Below, piece by piece: positions 26,971 through 35,917 of a DNA stretch of 64,000 nt. The first letter of the stretch is position 1. The number at the start of each line of letters is the position of its first letter. The stretch covers positions 62,001 through 126,000 of the forward strand of contig QAMK01000024.1 in assembly GCA_003149915.1 (NCBI GenBank), given 5' to 3'. The notes below the pieces were generated by a model. The model saw nothing but the letters and a program-made list of their open reading frames with translations, had not been told where the DNA came from and ran no database searches. Source of the DNA: Bacillota bacterium. Lineage in GTDB: Bacteria > Bacillota_I > Bacilli_A > RF39 > UBA660. The translations under genes were made by a program, and so were the position numbers.

Positions 26971-28770
26971 ATGGATCATATCAAAGAGAGAAGAGAAGTA
27001 CCAAAAGAGTTTCAATGGCATTTGGAACGCATTTTTAAAACGGATGAAGAATTTCAAAAAGAAATCGAAGCAGTTCGAAAACAAATTGATGAATTTGCAA
27101 AATTAGAAGGTCATACGACAGAAAGTGCAAAAACTTTCTATCGTTCTATTACAGCAGGAAACGAGATTGAAAGACGTTTGAATAAATTGTATACGTACGC
27201 ATCTATGAAGAGTGATGAAGATGTTGCCAATACTGAAAATCAAGCCAAGAAAGAGCAAGTTGTCAATTTGTATAACTACGCAAGTAGTAAGATGTATTTC
27301 CAAACACCAGAGTTGTTAAATACAGAAAAAGAAGTAATTGAATCATTCTATCAAGCAGAACCGAAATTGTTAGAACACAAGACGAACATCGAGGAAGTGT
27401 ATCGATATAAACCACATACGCTTCCTAAGGAAGAAGAAAAACTTCTATCCAATCTAAGCAGCGCGTTTGGAAACGATGAAACAACATACGGTTATTTGAC
27501 TGATTCCGACTTAGATTTTGGCACCATTCACGATGAAAATGGAGTAGAAGTGCCATTGACAGACACGAACTTCAGTATTTATATCAAATCGCCAAAAAGA
27601 GAAGTTCGGAAAGAAGCGTTTGAACGTCTTTATGAAGTATACAAACAGTTTCAAAACACGATTACTGCTACATTTAACGGTGCAATCAAACAAAATGTAG
27701 CAATGGCTCATATTAAACATTATAAAACATCATTTGAAGCAGCTTTGTTTGGAGACGAATTAGATCCGAAAGTTTACGATACTTTGGTATCCTCCGTAAG
27801 AAATCATTTAGATGTATTGCATGATTATTATCGCTTAAGAAAAGAAGTATTGAATTTAAAAGAATTGCATCTTTATGATGTCTATACAAATTTAGTACCA
27901 GACACCGATACGAAATATCCATTCGAAACGGCATCTCGTTTGGTACTAGATGCCTTAAAGCCACTAGGAGATGCGTACATCAACGATTTAAAGCAAGCGT
28001 TTACAGAAGGCTGGATTGATATTTATCCAAATAAAAATAAACGTGGTGGAGCATACTCTTCTGGCTCTTATGACACGATGCCTTACGTGTTGCTAAACTA
28101 TCAAGATAAGTTAGATGACGTATCTACTTTAGCACACGAATTAGGCCATTCGATGCATAGTTTCTATACGAGAAAAAATCAACCATATCAATATGGCGAC
28201 TACCCAATTTTTGTAGCAGAAGTTGCTAGCACGGTAAATGAACTGTTACTTGCCAAACATATGCTGAAAGTAAGTACCAACAAGAACGAACGTCTTGCTA
28301 TTTTAAATCAATTGTTAGAGTTGTTCAAAGGTACGATTTACCGTCAGGTCATGTTTGCAGAATTTGAAAAGTATGCCTACGATTTGGTGGAACAAGATGA
28401 AGTCATTACACCAGATAAGTTATGTAAGAAATATTATGAGTTGAATCAGGATTACTTCGGTAGCGATGTTGTAGTAGACAAAGAGATTGCATACGAATGG
28501 GAAAAAGTTCCACATTTCTATTATCATTTCTACGTCTACAAGTATGCAACAGGCATTTCTGCTGCGTGCCACATCGTCGAAGGAATATTAAGTGGCGATG
28601 AAGCAAAACGGGATGCCTATTTAAAAATGCTTGCCAATGGCTGCCGTGAAAATCCATTAAACACATTAAAAATTGCTGGTGTCGACATGACTGATAAAGA
28701 AGTTTACGAAAGTGCTATCCGCATGTTTGCCGATACAATAGAGGAGTTTCGTAACGAATTAAAATCATAG
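26971..28770 (+). CDS. pepF: Oligoendopeptidase F (M3B metallopeptidase)
   Basis: 599 aa, typical length. PepF cleaves peptides of roughly 7-17 residues in the cytoplasm and helps recycle peptides from degraded proteins. The zinc motif TLAHELGHSMHSFYT has His389, Glu390 and His393, with the third ligand in FVAEVASTVNELLL. The N-terminal helical domain begins RREVPKEFQWHLERIFKTDEEF, usual for the family. ATG 26971 follows AAGGAGA. It sits between dnaK and dnaJ on the same strand, 79 nt after dnaK and 19 nt before dnaJ, so it is probably heat-shock controlled. This is an unusual insertion. Confidence 0.95.
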   Translation: MDHIKERREVPKEFQWHLERIFKTDEEFQKEIEAVRKQIDEFAKLEGHTTESAKTFYRSITAGNEIERRLNKLYTYASMKSDEDVANTENQAKKEQVVNLYNYASSKMYFQTPELLNTEKEVIESFYQAEPKLLEHKTNIEEVYRYKPHTLPKEEEKLLSNLSSAFGNDETTYGYLTDSDLDFGTIHDENGVEVPLTDTNFSIYIKSPKREVRKEAFERLYEVYKQFQNTITATFNGAIKQNVAMAHIKHYKTSFEAALFGDELDPKVYDTLVSSVRNHLDVLHDYYRLRKEVLNLKELHLYDVYTNLVPDTDTKYPFETASRLVLDALKPLGDAYINDLKQAFTEGWIDIYPNKNKRGGAYSSGSYDTMPYVLLNYQDKLDDVSTLAHELGHSMHSFYTRKNQPYQYGDYPIFVAEVASTVNELLLAKHMLKVSTNKNERLAILNQLLELFKGTIYRQVMFAEFEKYAYDLVEQDEVITPDKLCKKYYELNQDYFGSDVVVDKEIAYEWEKVPHFYYHFYVYKYATGISAACHIVEGILSGDEAKRDAYLKMLANGCRENPLNTLKIAGVDMTDKEVYESAIRMFADTIEEFRNELKS

Positions 28771-28789
28771 AGAAGTAAGGTGACAAATT

Positions 28790-29920
28790 ATGAATAATAA
28801 AGATTATTATGCCACGTTAGGAGTGTCGAAAGATGCTTCTGCAGATGAGATTAAAAGTGCCTACCGAAAGTTAGCCAAAAAATATCACCCAGATATTTCC
28901 AAGGAACCAGATGCTGAAGCAAAGTTTAAAGAAGTTCAAGAAGCATATTCCATTTTAGGAGATGAAACCAAACGTCGCCAATACGATCAATTTGGTTCTG
29001 CAGCATTCCAAAATGGTGGTGCTGGGCCATCTTCTTATGGTGGTTACTCATCTGGTTTCAGCGGTTTTGATGACGTCGATTTAGGCGATATCTTCGGCAG
29101 CATGTTCGGTGGTGGCTTCGGTTTCGGTGGCGGAAGAAGTAGTAGCCGTGCTCAAAAAGGAAACGATACACTAGTCAAGATGAAACTTTCTTTTGAAGAA
29201 GCCGTATACGGAACAGAGAAAGATCTAAAAGTCGATGTCACAGAAGAATGTGAAGACTGCGATGGCAAAGGTGGAACCGGCGAACAAACTTGTTCAAGAT
29301 GCCATGGCAGCGGTACAATTACGACAGAGCAACATACGATTTTAGGTTCGTTCTTATCGAAATCAACCTGTCCTGAATGTAACGGCAAAGGAAAAACGTA
29401 TGCCAAGACTTGTAGTACTTGCCGTGGTACAGGAAGAATTAAAAAGACGAAGACATTATCCGTTACCATTCCAAAAGGAGTCGATACCGGAAATCGCTTA
29501 AGACTTCCTGGCAAAGGCTCTGCAGGTATCAACGGTGGTCCAAACGGCGACCTATATATCGAATTTACCGTAGGAGAACACGAGTTATTTGAACGAGATG
29601 GCGACGATATTTATCTAGATATTCCAATCACGATTCCAGAAGCCATCTTAGGATGTAAGAAAGTAATCCCAACTCTTTATGGAAACGTGAAAGTGACAAT
29701 CCCAGCCGGAAGCTCTACTGGCGATAAACAGAGAATTCGCGGTAAAGGAATCGATAACCAAGGAGCACGCCGAAAAGGCGATATGTACATTGTCATAGAT
29801 GTTCAAATTCCTGAGAAGTTAACCAAAGAACAAAAACGTTTAATTGAACAGTTAAACGACACCGTTCTAACGAGCAGTAAAATCAATAAATTCAATCGTT
29901 ATGTAGAAGAACACGAGTAA
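28790..29920 (+). CDS. dnaJ: Chaperone DnaJ (Hsp40)
   Basis: 376 aa, class I DnaJ. The J domain has the HPD motif (33-35), which triggers DnaK's ATPase. A Gly/Phe region (GGYSSGFSGFDDVDLGDIFGSMFGGGFGFGGG) follows, then four zinc-binding CxxCxGxG repeats (CEDCDGKG, CSRCHGSG, CPECNGKG, CSTCRGTG) and the C-terminal substrate-binding beta domains. Its start lies 19 nt after pepF, following a weak AAGGTG site. It is the last gene of the heat-shock operon and is ended by a terminator. Confidence 0.97.
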   Translation: MNNKDYYATLGVSKDASADEIKSAYRKLAKKYHPDISKEPDAEAKFKEVQEAYSILGDETKRRQYDQFGSAAFQNGGAGPSSYGGYSSGFSGFDDVDLGDIFGSMFGGGFGFGGGRSSSRAQKGNDTLVKMKLSFEEAVYGTEKDLKVDVTEECEDCDGKGGTGEQTCSRCHGSGTITTEQHTILGSFLSKSTCPECNGKGKTYAKTCSTCRGTGRIKKTKTLSVTIPKGVDTGNRLRLPGKGSAGINGGPNGDLYIEFTVGEHELFERDGDDIYLDIPITIPEAILGCKKVIPTLYGNVKVTIPAGSSTGDKQRIRGKGIDNQGARRKGDMYIVIDVQIPEKLTKEQKRLIEQLNDTVLTSSKINKFNRYVEEHE

Positions 29921-29937
29921 TCGTGCTCTTTTTTTGA
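29908..29937 (+). terminator. Terminator of the heat-shock operon
   Basis: CACGA and TCGTG pair around GTAA over the dnaJ stop codon, followed by CTCTTTTTTT. Confidence 0.8.
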
Positions 29938-29995
29938 TTTGTTTAGACAAAAGAAGAAAATATTGATACAATAGATAGCAAAAGGAAAGATGCCT

Positions 29996-32044
29996 ATGAA
30001 CAAGCAACTAGAAGCGGAGTACCTATCATACTTGCAGGAACATTTAGAAATCACGCCCTATCATGCCGTACAAGGGAATTATTACGAATATGAAATGGGA
30101 GATAATATATTATTTCAACCAAGTCCTCGGTATATCAACGACAGCAGTGTCTTAACAGAGTATAAACTTTTCTTACAAGAACTTGGCACATTTGATGAAA
30201 CAGGTCTTGCTCCTGCCATCGATAGTATAGGAAGAAGTGGTTATATCGATTTAGCAGGAATGTTTTTTACAGAAGATGAATTAAAGAAAGCGGAACAAAG
30301 TCAAAACTATATCCGTTTTGCCTCGGGTGCAAGAGCATCCATTGGCGATAAACCATTGCTGTTCTTAACCAATTTCGAAAAAGAGATGAGTAAAGCTTGT
30401 CAAACAATTGTGCAAGAAGATTTGCTTGGCGAAGATGAATTTGATTTATCTGGAAACCCAGAAAACAACGTTCCCGAGCATACCCATCTATTACCAAATC
30501 CAAAAACTGGCAAAAGATATTTAGTAACGAAATACGGAAGTATCGTTTATGAGAGTAAAAACGAATTTGCAATTCGTGGAGATATGATTTTTGAAAAACC
30601 AAACGATGTTGCAGAAACAGATTCTCGTTGTTCTAAATTTTTATATCGACGATTAGATGGACGGTGCTATTTTTCCCATCCCGTAAAAAAATATTTAGGT
30701 GGACGTAGTAAAATGTGGTACGAACCATTTCAAAGTATTTGGAAAGACCAATATAACAAAATTTACTGTTCGACTACTTGTGATGGCTTCAATATAGTAA
30801 TTCATAACTTTTCAAAAGATAAAATTCAAGATTTATTTAAAAATCATCAGAATTTCGGGAATCAGTATTTGCTTTATCTAGAGAAAGGAATGGTAAATAA
30901 ACCAATTCAATTACATCCAAGAGAGGAACAAAATAATAAAGAAGAATTTGGGAAAGAATATGTATCCAAAGATGGCACTTTATATTCCCATCAAATCAAG
31001 ACTGGAGATTGGAATTTTAAAGTAACTGTAGCAAAGCCTTTAGATAAACCCATTCCTTGGACATCGCAATACTTATACGGAAGTAGTAACACAAAAGTTG
31101 CAGTGTATGCAAAAAGGCATAAATTATACATAAGACTGCAAGAAGGAATGTATCATCAAAATGATTCCAAAAGAATGATTACAAGAGATTTAGGACAAGC
31201 CAACCGATTGGTCATCGTTAACGACGGAAAAGGAAAAAATGGATTACCAATCTATATAACGGATACACACTCCACCTTTTTCATCAACGGTACCTGGGTA
31301 GATGTGGCAAACGAATTATTTGGTATTCATTCGTTTGATATGCCAAACGAAGCATTTCTCTCTTGTTTTCCTTCTCCATATGTTCATGTCATGAGTTTTA
31401 CGGAGTTTTTAAAATACCGTAAGACAGAAGAGTATCACACAAAACAAAAGCAAAGAATGCTAGAACAAGAAACACAAGAGTTATTAACAGCAGCAGAGGA
31501 AGAAAGCTCTAAGCAAGATCATTCTTCGGTTCCAACCGAGATGCAAATAGAAAGCAAAACGAATGACGAATTGAAAATCATGCTCGCTAAAAAAATTGAA
31601 GAGTTGGAAAGCATTTTAAATCAAATGAGTACCTTAGAACAAGAATTAAAAAGAAGAAATACAGCAGCACCAAAAAAGATAACCATTAGTGATGACAAAC
31701 TCTTTATTCCCGTAGGAGATCACTTAGAAATTTTGCCTTGGTTTTTAGAACATAATTTATTACCAATTATTAATTTGAGCGGTGCTTCTTTTAACAATGT
31801 CAAAGTATCAGGAATCGACTTTTCGGGAACAAATGCAAATATGAATCCACAAACAGTGTATCAGAAAGATATGAGCCACGGTATCTATGACGGATTAAAC
31901 TTCACGATGAAAAGCTTTGAAGGAGTAAACATTGACGGAGCATCATTTGAAGGATGCATCATGGATTTTGTGAAAGATGACCCATTGAAACATATTTCAC
32001 AAGGAGGTCCGCCACATTCGATTTTGAAAAAGAAAGGAAAATAA
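29996..32044 (+). CDS. Large protein of unknown family, paralog A of a tandem pair
   Basis: 682 aa, start ATG 29996 after AAAGGA (29981-29986); ATG 29990 would touch that site. Cytoplasmic by sequence: no signal peptide or TM. An N-terminal region shares GYIDL-G-FFTE-EL-KAEQSQNYIRFASGA, GEDEFDLSGNPEN and HLLP-PKTGK with its neighbour. The middle is divergent and aromatic-rich. Near 520-560 is a predicted coiled coil (TNDELKIMLAKKIEELESILNQ). The last 110 residues form a module with pentapeptide-repeat-like periodicity (LSGASFNNVKVSGIDFSGTNANMNPQTVYQKDMS and FEGVNIDGASFEGCIMDF). I do not recognise the family. It is cotranscribed with paralog B. Confidence 0.75.
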   Translation: MNKQLEAEYLSYLQEHLEITPYHAVQGNYYEYEMGDNILFQPSPRYINDSSVLTEYKLFLQELGTFDETGLAPAIDSIGRSGYIDLAGMFFTEDELKKAEQSQNYIRFASGARASIGDKPLLFLTNFEKEMSKACQTIVQEDLLGEDEFDLSGNPENNVPEHTHLLPNPKTGKRYLVTKYGSIVYESKNEFAIRGDMIFEKPNDVAETDSRCSKFLYRRLDGRCYFSHPVKKYLGGRSKMWYEPFQSIWKDQYNKIYCSTTCDGFNIVIHNFSKDKIQDLFKNHQNFGNQYLLYLEKGMVNKPIQLHPREEQNNKEEFGKEYVSKDGTLYSHQIKTGDWNFKVTVAKPLDKPIPWTSQYLYGSSNTKVAVYAKRHKLYIRLQEGMYHQNDSKRMITRDLGQANRLVIVNDGKGKNGLPIYITDTHSTFFINGTWVDVANELFGIHSFDMPNEAFLSCFPSPYVHVMSFTEFLKYRKTEEYHTKQKQRMLEQETQELLTAAEEESSKQDHSSVPTEMQIESKTNDELKIMLAKKIEELESILNQMSTLEQELKRRNTAAPKKITISDDKLFIPVGDHLEILPWFLEHNLLPIINLSGASFNNVKVSGIDFSGTNANMNPQTVYQKDMSHGIYDGLNFTMKSFEGVNIDGASFEGCIMDFVKDDPLKHISQGGPPHSILKKKGK

Positions 32045-32046
32045 AA

Positions 32047-33900
32047 ATGGTGAAAACATTAGAAGAACAATACATAGATTATTTACATTCCGTCTTGGAT
32101 ATTCAAAGATGGCGTTGTACAGAAGTGAATCACTATAACTATCAATATGGCGATATCAGAAGCTTTTTTCGGACGGATTTAAAGTTGAAATCACTATCCG
32201 CATTTGATGGGAATGGGTTAGCAGAAGCAGTCGATGTTAGAGGTAGAAAAGGATATATTGATTTAACTGGTAAATTTTTTACAGAAGAAGAGTTAAAGGA
32301 AGCTGAACAAAGTCAAAATTATATTCGCTTCGCATCTGGTGCCAAATCTTCTCAAAATGGGGAACCATTACTATATTTAACCAACTTTGAAACCGAAATG
32401 GATAAAGCTTGTACACAGTATCAAGATTCGAATCTAATTGGGGAAGATGAATTTGATTTATCGGGAAATCCCGAAAACGATGTCCCACCGAACACCCATT
32501 TATTGCCTAGTCCTAAGACAGGGAAATGGTATGTTGTCACAAAATACGGAAGTATTTTTCTAGAAAGCAGCCAAGAAATTGCTACTCGTGGCGGAATCTT
32601 TCTCTTGCGACCAAACAAACAGAACCCAGCTTTTAGAATCTGCGATATGACTGGACAGCAAAAGGTAAGCAGTTACAATGATGGTGATGTGACGTATTTA
32701 GGTGGTTACAGTAAGAACTGGGATCAACCGTTTCGCAGTCTATTTTGGTATAATGCATCGGATTCCTACTGTGTTTATTCGTATTATGATACTGCTCTTG
32801 CACTGGCACCAAGCGAGATACAAGATGAAGAAAAAGTGAAAGAAGCATTAAAACCAACTAAAATAAATCGATTCTTCTTTTCTAAGTATTATTGGGATGC
32901 CAACAAAAGTATTACGGATACTGTGAAAGTGAATAATTATCAAACAGAATATTTATACGTATCGGAATCGGGCGAAACAAGAAGGCCTGAGAGAGGCTCT
33001 ACCTATCATTTTCAGAGCTTAAAAAACATCAATCCAACATGGCTTGCAAAAGACCTATTTTTTAGACGAGAACCAAGAATAGAATTTTATTCTTCGATGC
33101 GACACTTTTATTTTTATAAAAGCGGTGTTGTAGATAAGTTTCGTCTACCAGATGATACGAAAAATGTATCCGTCTCTTTAGAAGACGAAGCAGCAGTGCC
33201 ATTTTTAATAACAGATACGGATTCTTATTATAATTTGAATGGCCAATTATTCGTTTTAAACAATGACCTTTTAGGTGTCGATTCTGAAAAGAACCCAGAA
33301 GAAGAAATTGTTTTAATGATAAAAAAAGACAAGAACCTGGATATTATTCCATTTTTTAAATTTACAGGCTTTGAAAGTAACGAACCAGAAGAAGAGGAGT
33401 TACCACTACTAGAACAAATTCAGAAACAAACAGATGATGAGTTAAAACTATCTCTAGCAGAAAAATTAGCGGAACTAGAGAGACTTTTAGGAGAAATAAG
33501 AATATACCGTGAGACATTAGCGAGTAGAAACATCAAGTCTCCGAAACGCACGACAGTAAGTGATGATCAATTATTTATTCAAGTTGGAGATCATTTAGAG
33601 ATTCTACCTTGGTATCTTGAAAATGAATTGTTGCCAGTTATCAATTTGAGTAGTAATTCATTTGATAATGTCAAAGTATCAGAAATCGATTTTACCGGTA
33701 CCAATGCCAACATTGATCCCCAAACGGTATATAACAAAGATATGAGTCATGGTATTTATGACGGCTTAAATTTCACGATGAAAAGTTTCGATGGAGTAAA
33801 TACCGACGATGCATCGTTTGAAGGATGTGTTATGGACTTTGCTAAAAATACTCCGCAAACGAGGAAGAAAAGTGATAATTCATTTCAAAAAAAGATTTGA
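32047..33900 (+). CDS. Large protein of unknown family, paralog B of a tandem pair
   Basis: 617 aa, starting 2 nt after paralog A. It shares the same order of parts: N-terminal GRKGYIDLTGKFFTEEELKEAEQSQNYIRFASGA, GEDEFDLSGNPENDVP and TKYGSIFLES; a divergent centre; a coiled coil (TDDELKLSLAEKLAELERLLGEI); and a C-terminal module with FDNVKVSEIDFTGTNANIDPQTVY and SHGIYDGLNFTMKSFDGVN. The ends are much more conserved than the centre, as expected when the middle binds variable partners. It ends in a Lys/Ser-rich tail and a terminator. Function unknown; cytoplasmic. Confidence 0.75.
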   Translation: MVKTLEEQYIDYLHSVLDIQRWRCTEVNHYNYQYGDIRSFFRTDLKLKSLSAFDGNGLAEAVDVRGRKGYIDLTGKFFTEEELKEAEQSQNYIRFASGAKSSQNGEPLLYLTNFETEMDKACTQYQDSNLIGEDEFDLSGNPENDVPPNTHLLPSPKTGKWYVVTKYGSIFLESSQEIATRGGIFLLRPNKQNPAFRICDMTGQQKVSSYNDGDVTYLGGYSKNWDQPFRSLFWYNASDSYCVYSYYDTALALAPSEIQDEEKVKEALKPTKINRFFFSKYYWDANKSITDTVKVNNYQTEYLYVSESGETRRPERGSTYHFQSLKNINPTWLAKDLFFRREPRIEFYSSMRHFYFYKSGVVDKFRLPDDTKNVSVSLEDEAAVPFLITDTDSYYNLNGQLFVLNNDLLGVDSEKNPEEEIVLMIKKDKNLDIIPFFKFTGFESNEPEEEELPLLEQIQKQTDDELKLSLAEKLAELERLLGEIRIYRETLASRNIKSPKRTTVSDDQLFIQVGDHLEILPWYLENELLPVINLSSNSFDNVKVSEIDFTGTNANIDPQTVYNKDMSHGIYDGLNFTMKSFDGVNTDDASFEGCVMDFAKNTPQTRKKSDNSFQKKI

Positions 33901-33923
33901 CGTTGACAAGACGTCATTTTTTT
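33898..33923 (+). terminator. Rho-independent terminator
   Basis: TGACGT and ACGTCA pair around TGACAAG, followed by seven T. The loop also carries the -35 hexamer of the next promoter. Confidence 0.8.
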
Positions 33924-33931
33924 GATACACT
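33903..33931 (+). promoter_or_regulatory. Promoter of the leader-ABC exporter unit
   Basis: TTGACA (33903-33908), 17-bp spacer, TACACT (33926-33931) with an extended -10 TG. It overlaps the preceding terminator. The predicted start is near 33938. Confidence 0.75.
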
Positions 33932-33963
33932 GAATGCAAATTTAGAAGAAAGGAGTGGAGATT

Positions 33964-34044
33964 ATGAAAATTTGGAGAAACAATCAAAAGATGAGCAGTA
34001 GCAGTGGAACAAGGATAATTTCCACGTCTTTTTGGTATCGATAA
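33964..34044 (+). CDS. Putative 26-residue leader peptide
   Basis: ATG 33964 lies 6 nt after a very strong AAAGGAGTGG site, and the reading frame stops at TAA 34042. The peptide begins MKIWRNNQKM, has four serines in a row at residues 11-14 (codons AGC AGT AGC AGT), and ends SFWYR. There is no signal peptide. It is followed 16 nt later by a terminator and then an ABC exporter gene. Position, size, good translation start and overlap with an antiterminator arm point to a regulatory peptide whose translation controls readthrough, as BmrB does for bmrCD in Bacillus. Similarity to BmrB itself is not claimed. Confidence 0.6.
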   Translation: MKIWRNNQKMSSSSGTRIISTSFWYR

Positions 34045-34083
34045 GAGAAAAAGAGAAAAGCTACTGTTACAGTAGTTTTTTTC
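33996..34083 (+). promoter_or_regulatory. Terminator/antiterminator switch (attenuator) before the ABC exporter
   Basis: Terminator: AAAAGCTACTG (34056-34066) with CAGTAGTTTTT around TTA, then a T run to 34083. Antiterminator: CAGTAGC (33996-34002), inside the leader-peptide gene, is a perfect complement of GCTACTG (34060-34066), the 5' arm of the terminator, so the two folds exclude each other. A third hairpin, GTGGAA (34004-34009)/TTCCAC (34020-34025), sits between. Ribosome position on the leader would decide which fold forms. Confidence 0.65.
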
Positions 34084-34105
34084 ATGAAGGAAAGGAAGTG
34101 ATAAA

Positions 34106-35842
34106 ATGAAAAAACTAAAACATTTTAAAATATTTTGGGATTACATCAAAGAAGATAAATTCAAACTATTCTTATACATTTTACTAGTTGCACTTTCTTA
34201 TTTGCCAGCCCTGATTGCCGTTTATTTATGGGGTGTAGCAGTAGAATCGTTGACGTCTCAAAACTTTAGTAACTTTGTACTATATCTTGCTTTATATGAA
34301 GGAATTTACATCGTTTTGTATACGTTTTTACAAATTCCGAGAGATTATTTATACACATACTTTGAAATTAAGTTCACTAAAAACGTAAGTAAAGATTTAT
34401 ATCGTAAGATGGATAAGTTACCGGCGATTGCTTTCGAAGATATCGGTGTTGGAGAATGGATAAACCGTTTATATACGGATCCGGATCGGGTAATGGAATT
34501 GCTTTCTAAGATGGTGCGACTGATCTGTCGTGCGGTTGTCGTCTTAGTAGTAATTGTAATTGCAATTAGAGTATCTTGGATCTTATTTGCAGAAATCATG
34601 CTATTAGCATTCTTTATGGGATTCATTTCTACGAAATTCTTTCCAAGAATCAAAAAGAGTCAAGAAGCAATCAAAAAAGAAAGCGATGCTTACGTTAAAG
34701 TTGCAACGGAAAATATGACTGGAATCCGAGAGATTAAATCATTAGGTATCGCCAAAACAATCGAAAAGAACATTTCTAATGTAATTGATCGCTTATTTGG
34801 AAATACCGAACGTGTTCGAAAATACGAAAGATGGTACTACGCATTTAACAATCTTGCATACTTTTCTATCCAGTTTTTGATATTGTACACGACTGGTAAG
34901 TTGTTCTTTGATGGCGCGATTTCTCTAAGTATCTTCTTAATGATTGAGTCCTATATTTGGCGAATCGACGAAGTAGTAGAAAGTATCAGTGACTTTGGTG
35001 TCAGTTTCAATAAAGTAACGGTTTCTCTAAAAAGAATTGGTGAGATTTTAAACAACGATTTATATCAAGATGAGAAATTCGGCAATGTTACTTTGACGAA
35101 TCCAAAAGGCATCATCGAATTTAAAGATGTTAAATTTAAATATACTGAAAAAGAACAGTATACGTTAAAGGGATTAAATATGACCGTTGAGCCCAATAAA
35201 AAGATTGCTGTCGTTGGTCGTAGTGGAAATGGAAAAAGTACGATATTCAATCTATTACTACGTTATTTTGATACTACGGAAGGAACTGTCACAATCGATG
35301 GTATCAATATACAAGATTTAACGGAATCCTCTCTTCGTAACAACATATCGATTATTAGACAGAGCCCATTCTTATTCAATCTGACAATTTTAGAAAATTT
35401 TCGTTTAGTAAAAGAAGATGTCACACTAGAAGAAGTACGAAATGTCTGCAAAAGAGCATACATCGATGATTATATCATGAGCCTTCCGAATCAGTATGAC
35501 ACAGTAATTGGTGAAGGCGGAATCAATCTATCTGGTGGCCAAAAACAACGGATTGCCATTGCCAGAACATTACTATTAAACACCAAAATTATTTTATTTG
35601 ACGAAGCCACATCCGCTTTAGATAATGAGTCCCAAGAATACATCAAAAAGACGATTGATGACTTAGTGAAAGATCATACGATTGTCATTGTTGCACATCG
35701 TTTATCAACAATTGTCGATGCTGACACCATTCACGTAATAGAGAAGGGAAAACTAGTGGGAAGCGGTACTCACAAACAATTGTTAAAGAATTGCAAACCA
35801 TATCAAAACTTATATACAGCTGAATCAGAGGCATCTGAATAA
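34106..35842 (+). CDS. ABC exporter (permease fused to ATPase)
   Basis: 578 aa half-transporter that works as a dimer. Residues 1-320 contain six predicted TM helices (for example FLYILLVALSYLPALIAVYLWGV, AVVVLVVIVIAIRVSWILFAEIMLL, FSIQFLILYTTGKLFF). The ATPase domain has Walker A VVGRSGNGKST, signature LSGGQKQRIAIART, Walker B IILFDEATSALD and the H-loop IVAHRLST. This is the MsbA/BmrA-like architecture of drug, lipid or peptide export. ATG 34106 follows AAAGGAAGTG. Transcription must pass a leader peptide and attenuator, suggesting induction by a translation-affecting compound. The substrate cannot be read from sequence. Confidence 0.92.
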   Translation: MKKLKHFKIFWDYIKEDKFKLFLYILLVALSYLPALIAVYLWGVAVESLTSQNFSNFVLYLALYEGIYIVLYTFLQIPRDYLYTYFEIKFTKNVSKDLYRKMDKLPAIAFEDIGVGEWINRLYTDPDRVMELLSKMVRLICRAVVVLVVIVIAIRVSWILFAEIMLLAFFMGFISTKFFPRIKKSQEAIKKESDAYVKVATENMTGIREIKSLGIAKTIEKNISNVIDRLFGNTERVRKYERWYYAFNNLAYFSIQFLILYTTGKLFFDGAISLSIFLMIESYIWRIDEVVESISDFGVSFNKVTVSLKRIGEILNNDLYQDEKFGNVTLTNPKGIIEFKDVKFKYTEKEQYTLKGLNMTVEPNKKIAVVGRSGNGKSTIFNLLLRYFDTTEGTVTIDGINIQDLTESSLRNNISIIRQSPFLFNLTILENFRLVKEDVTLEEVRNVCKRAYIDDYIMSLPNQYDTVIGEGGINLSGGQKQRIAIARTLLLNTKIILFDEATSALDNESQEYIKKTIDDLVKDHTIVIVAHRLSTIVDADTIHVIEKGKLVGSGTHKQLLKNCKPYQNLYTAESEASE

Positions 35843-35917
35843 CCAAAATTATATATTTTCATAGCTAAAATGAGCACGTTATGATATAATAACGCCAATT
35901 AAAAAGGGTGTGGTGAT

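Noticed and set aside
28406-28666. Open frame on the minus strand inside pepF
   Set aside because: It is antisense to a conserved catalytic region, has no ribosome site and no recognisable product. The same holds for other antisense frames in dnaK, parC, mutS and tkt.
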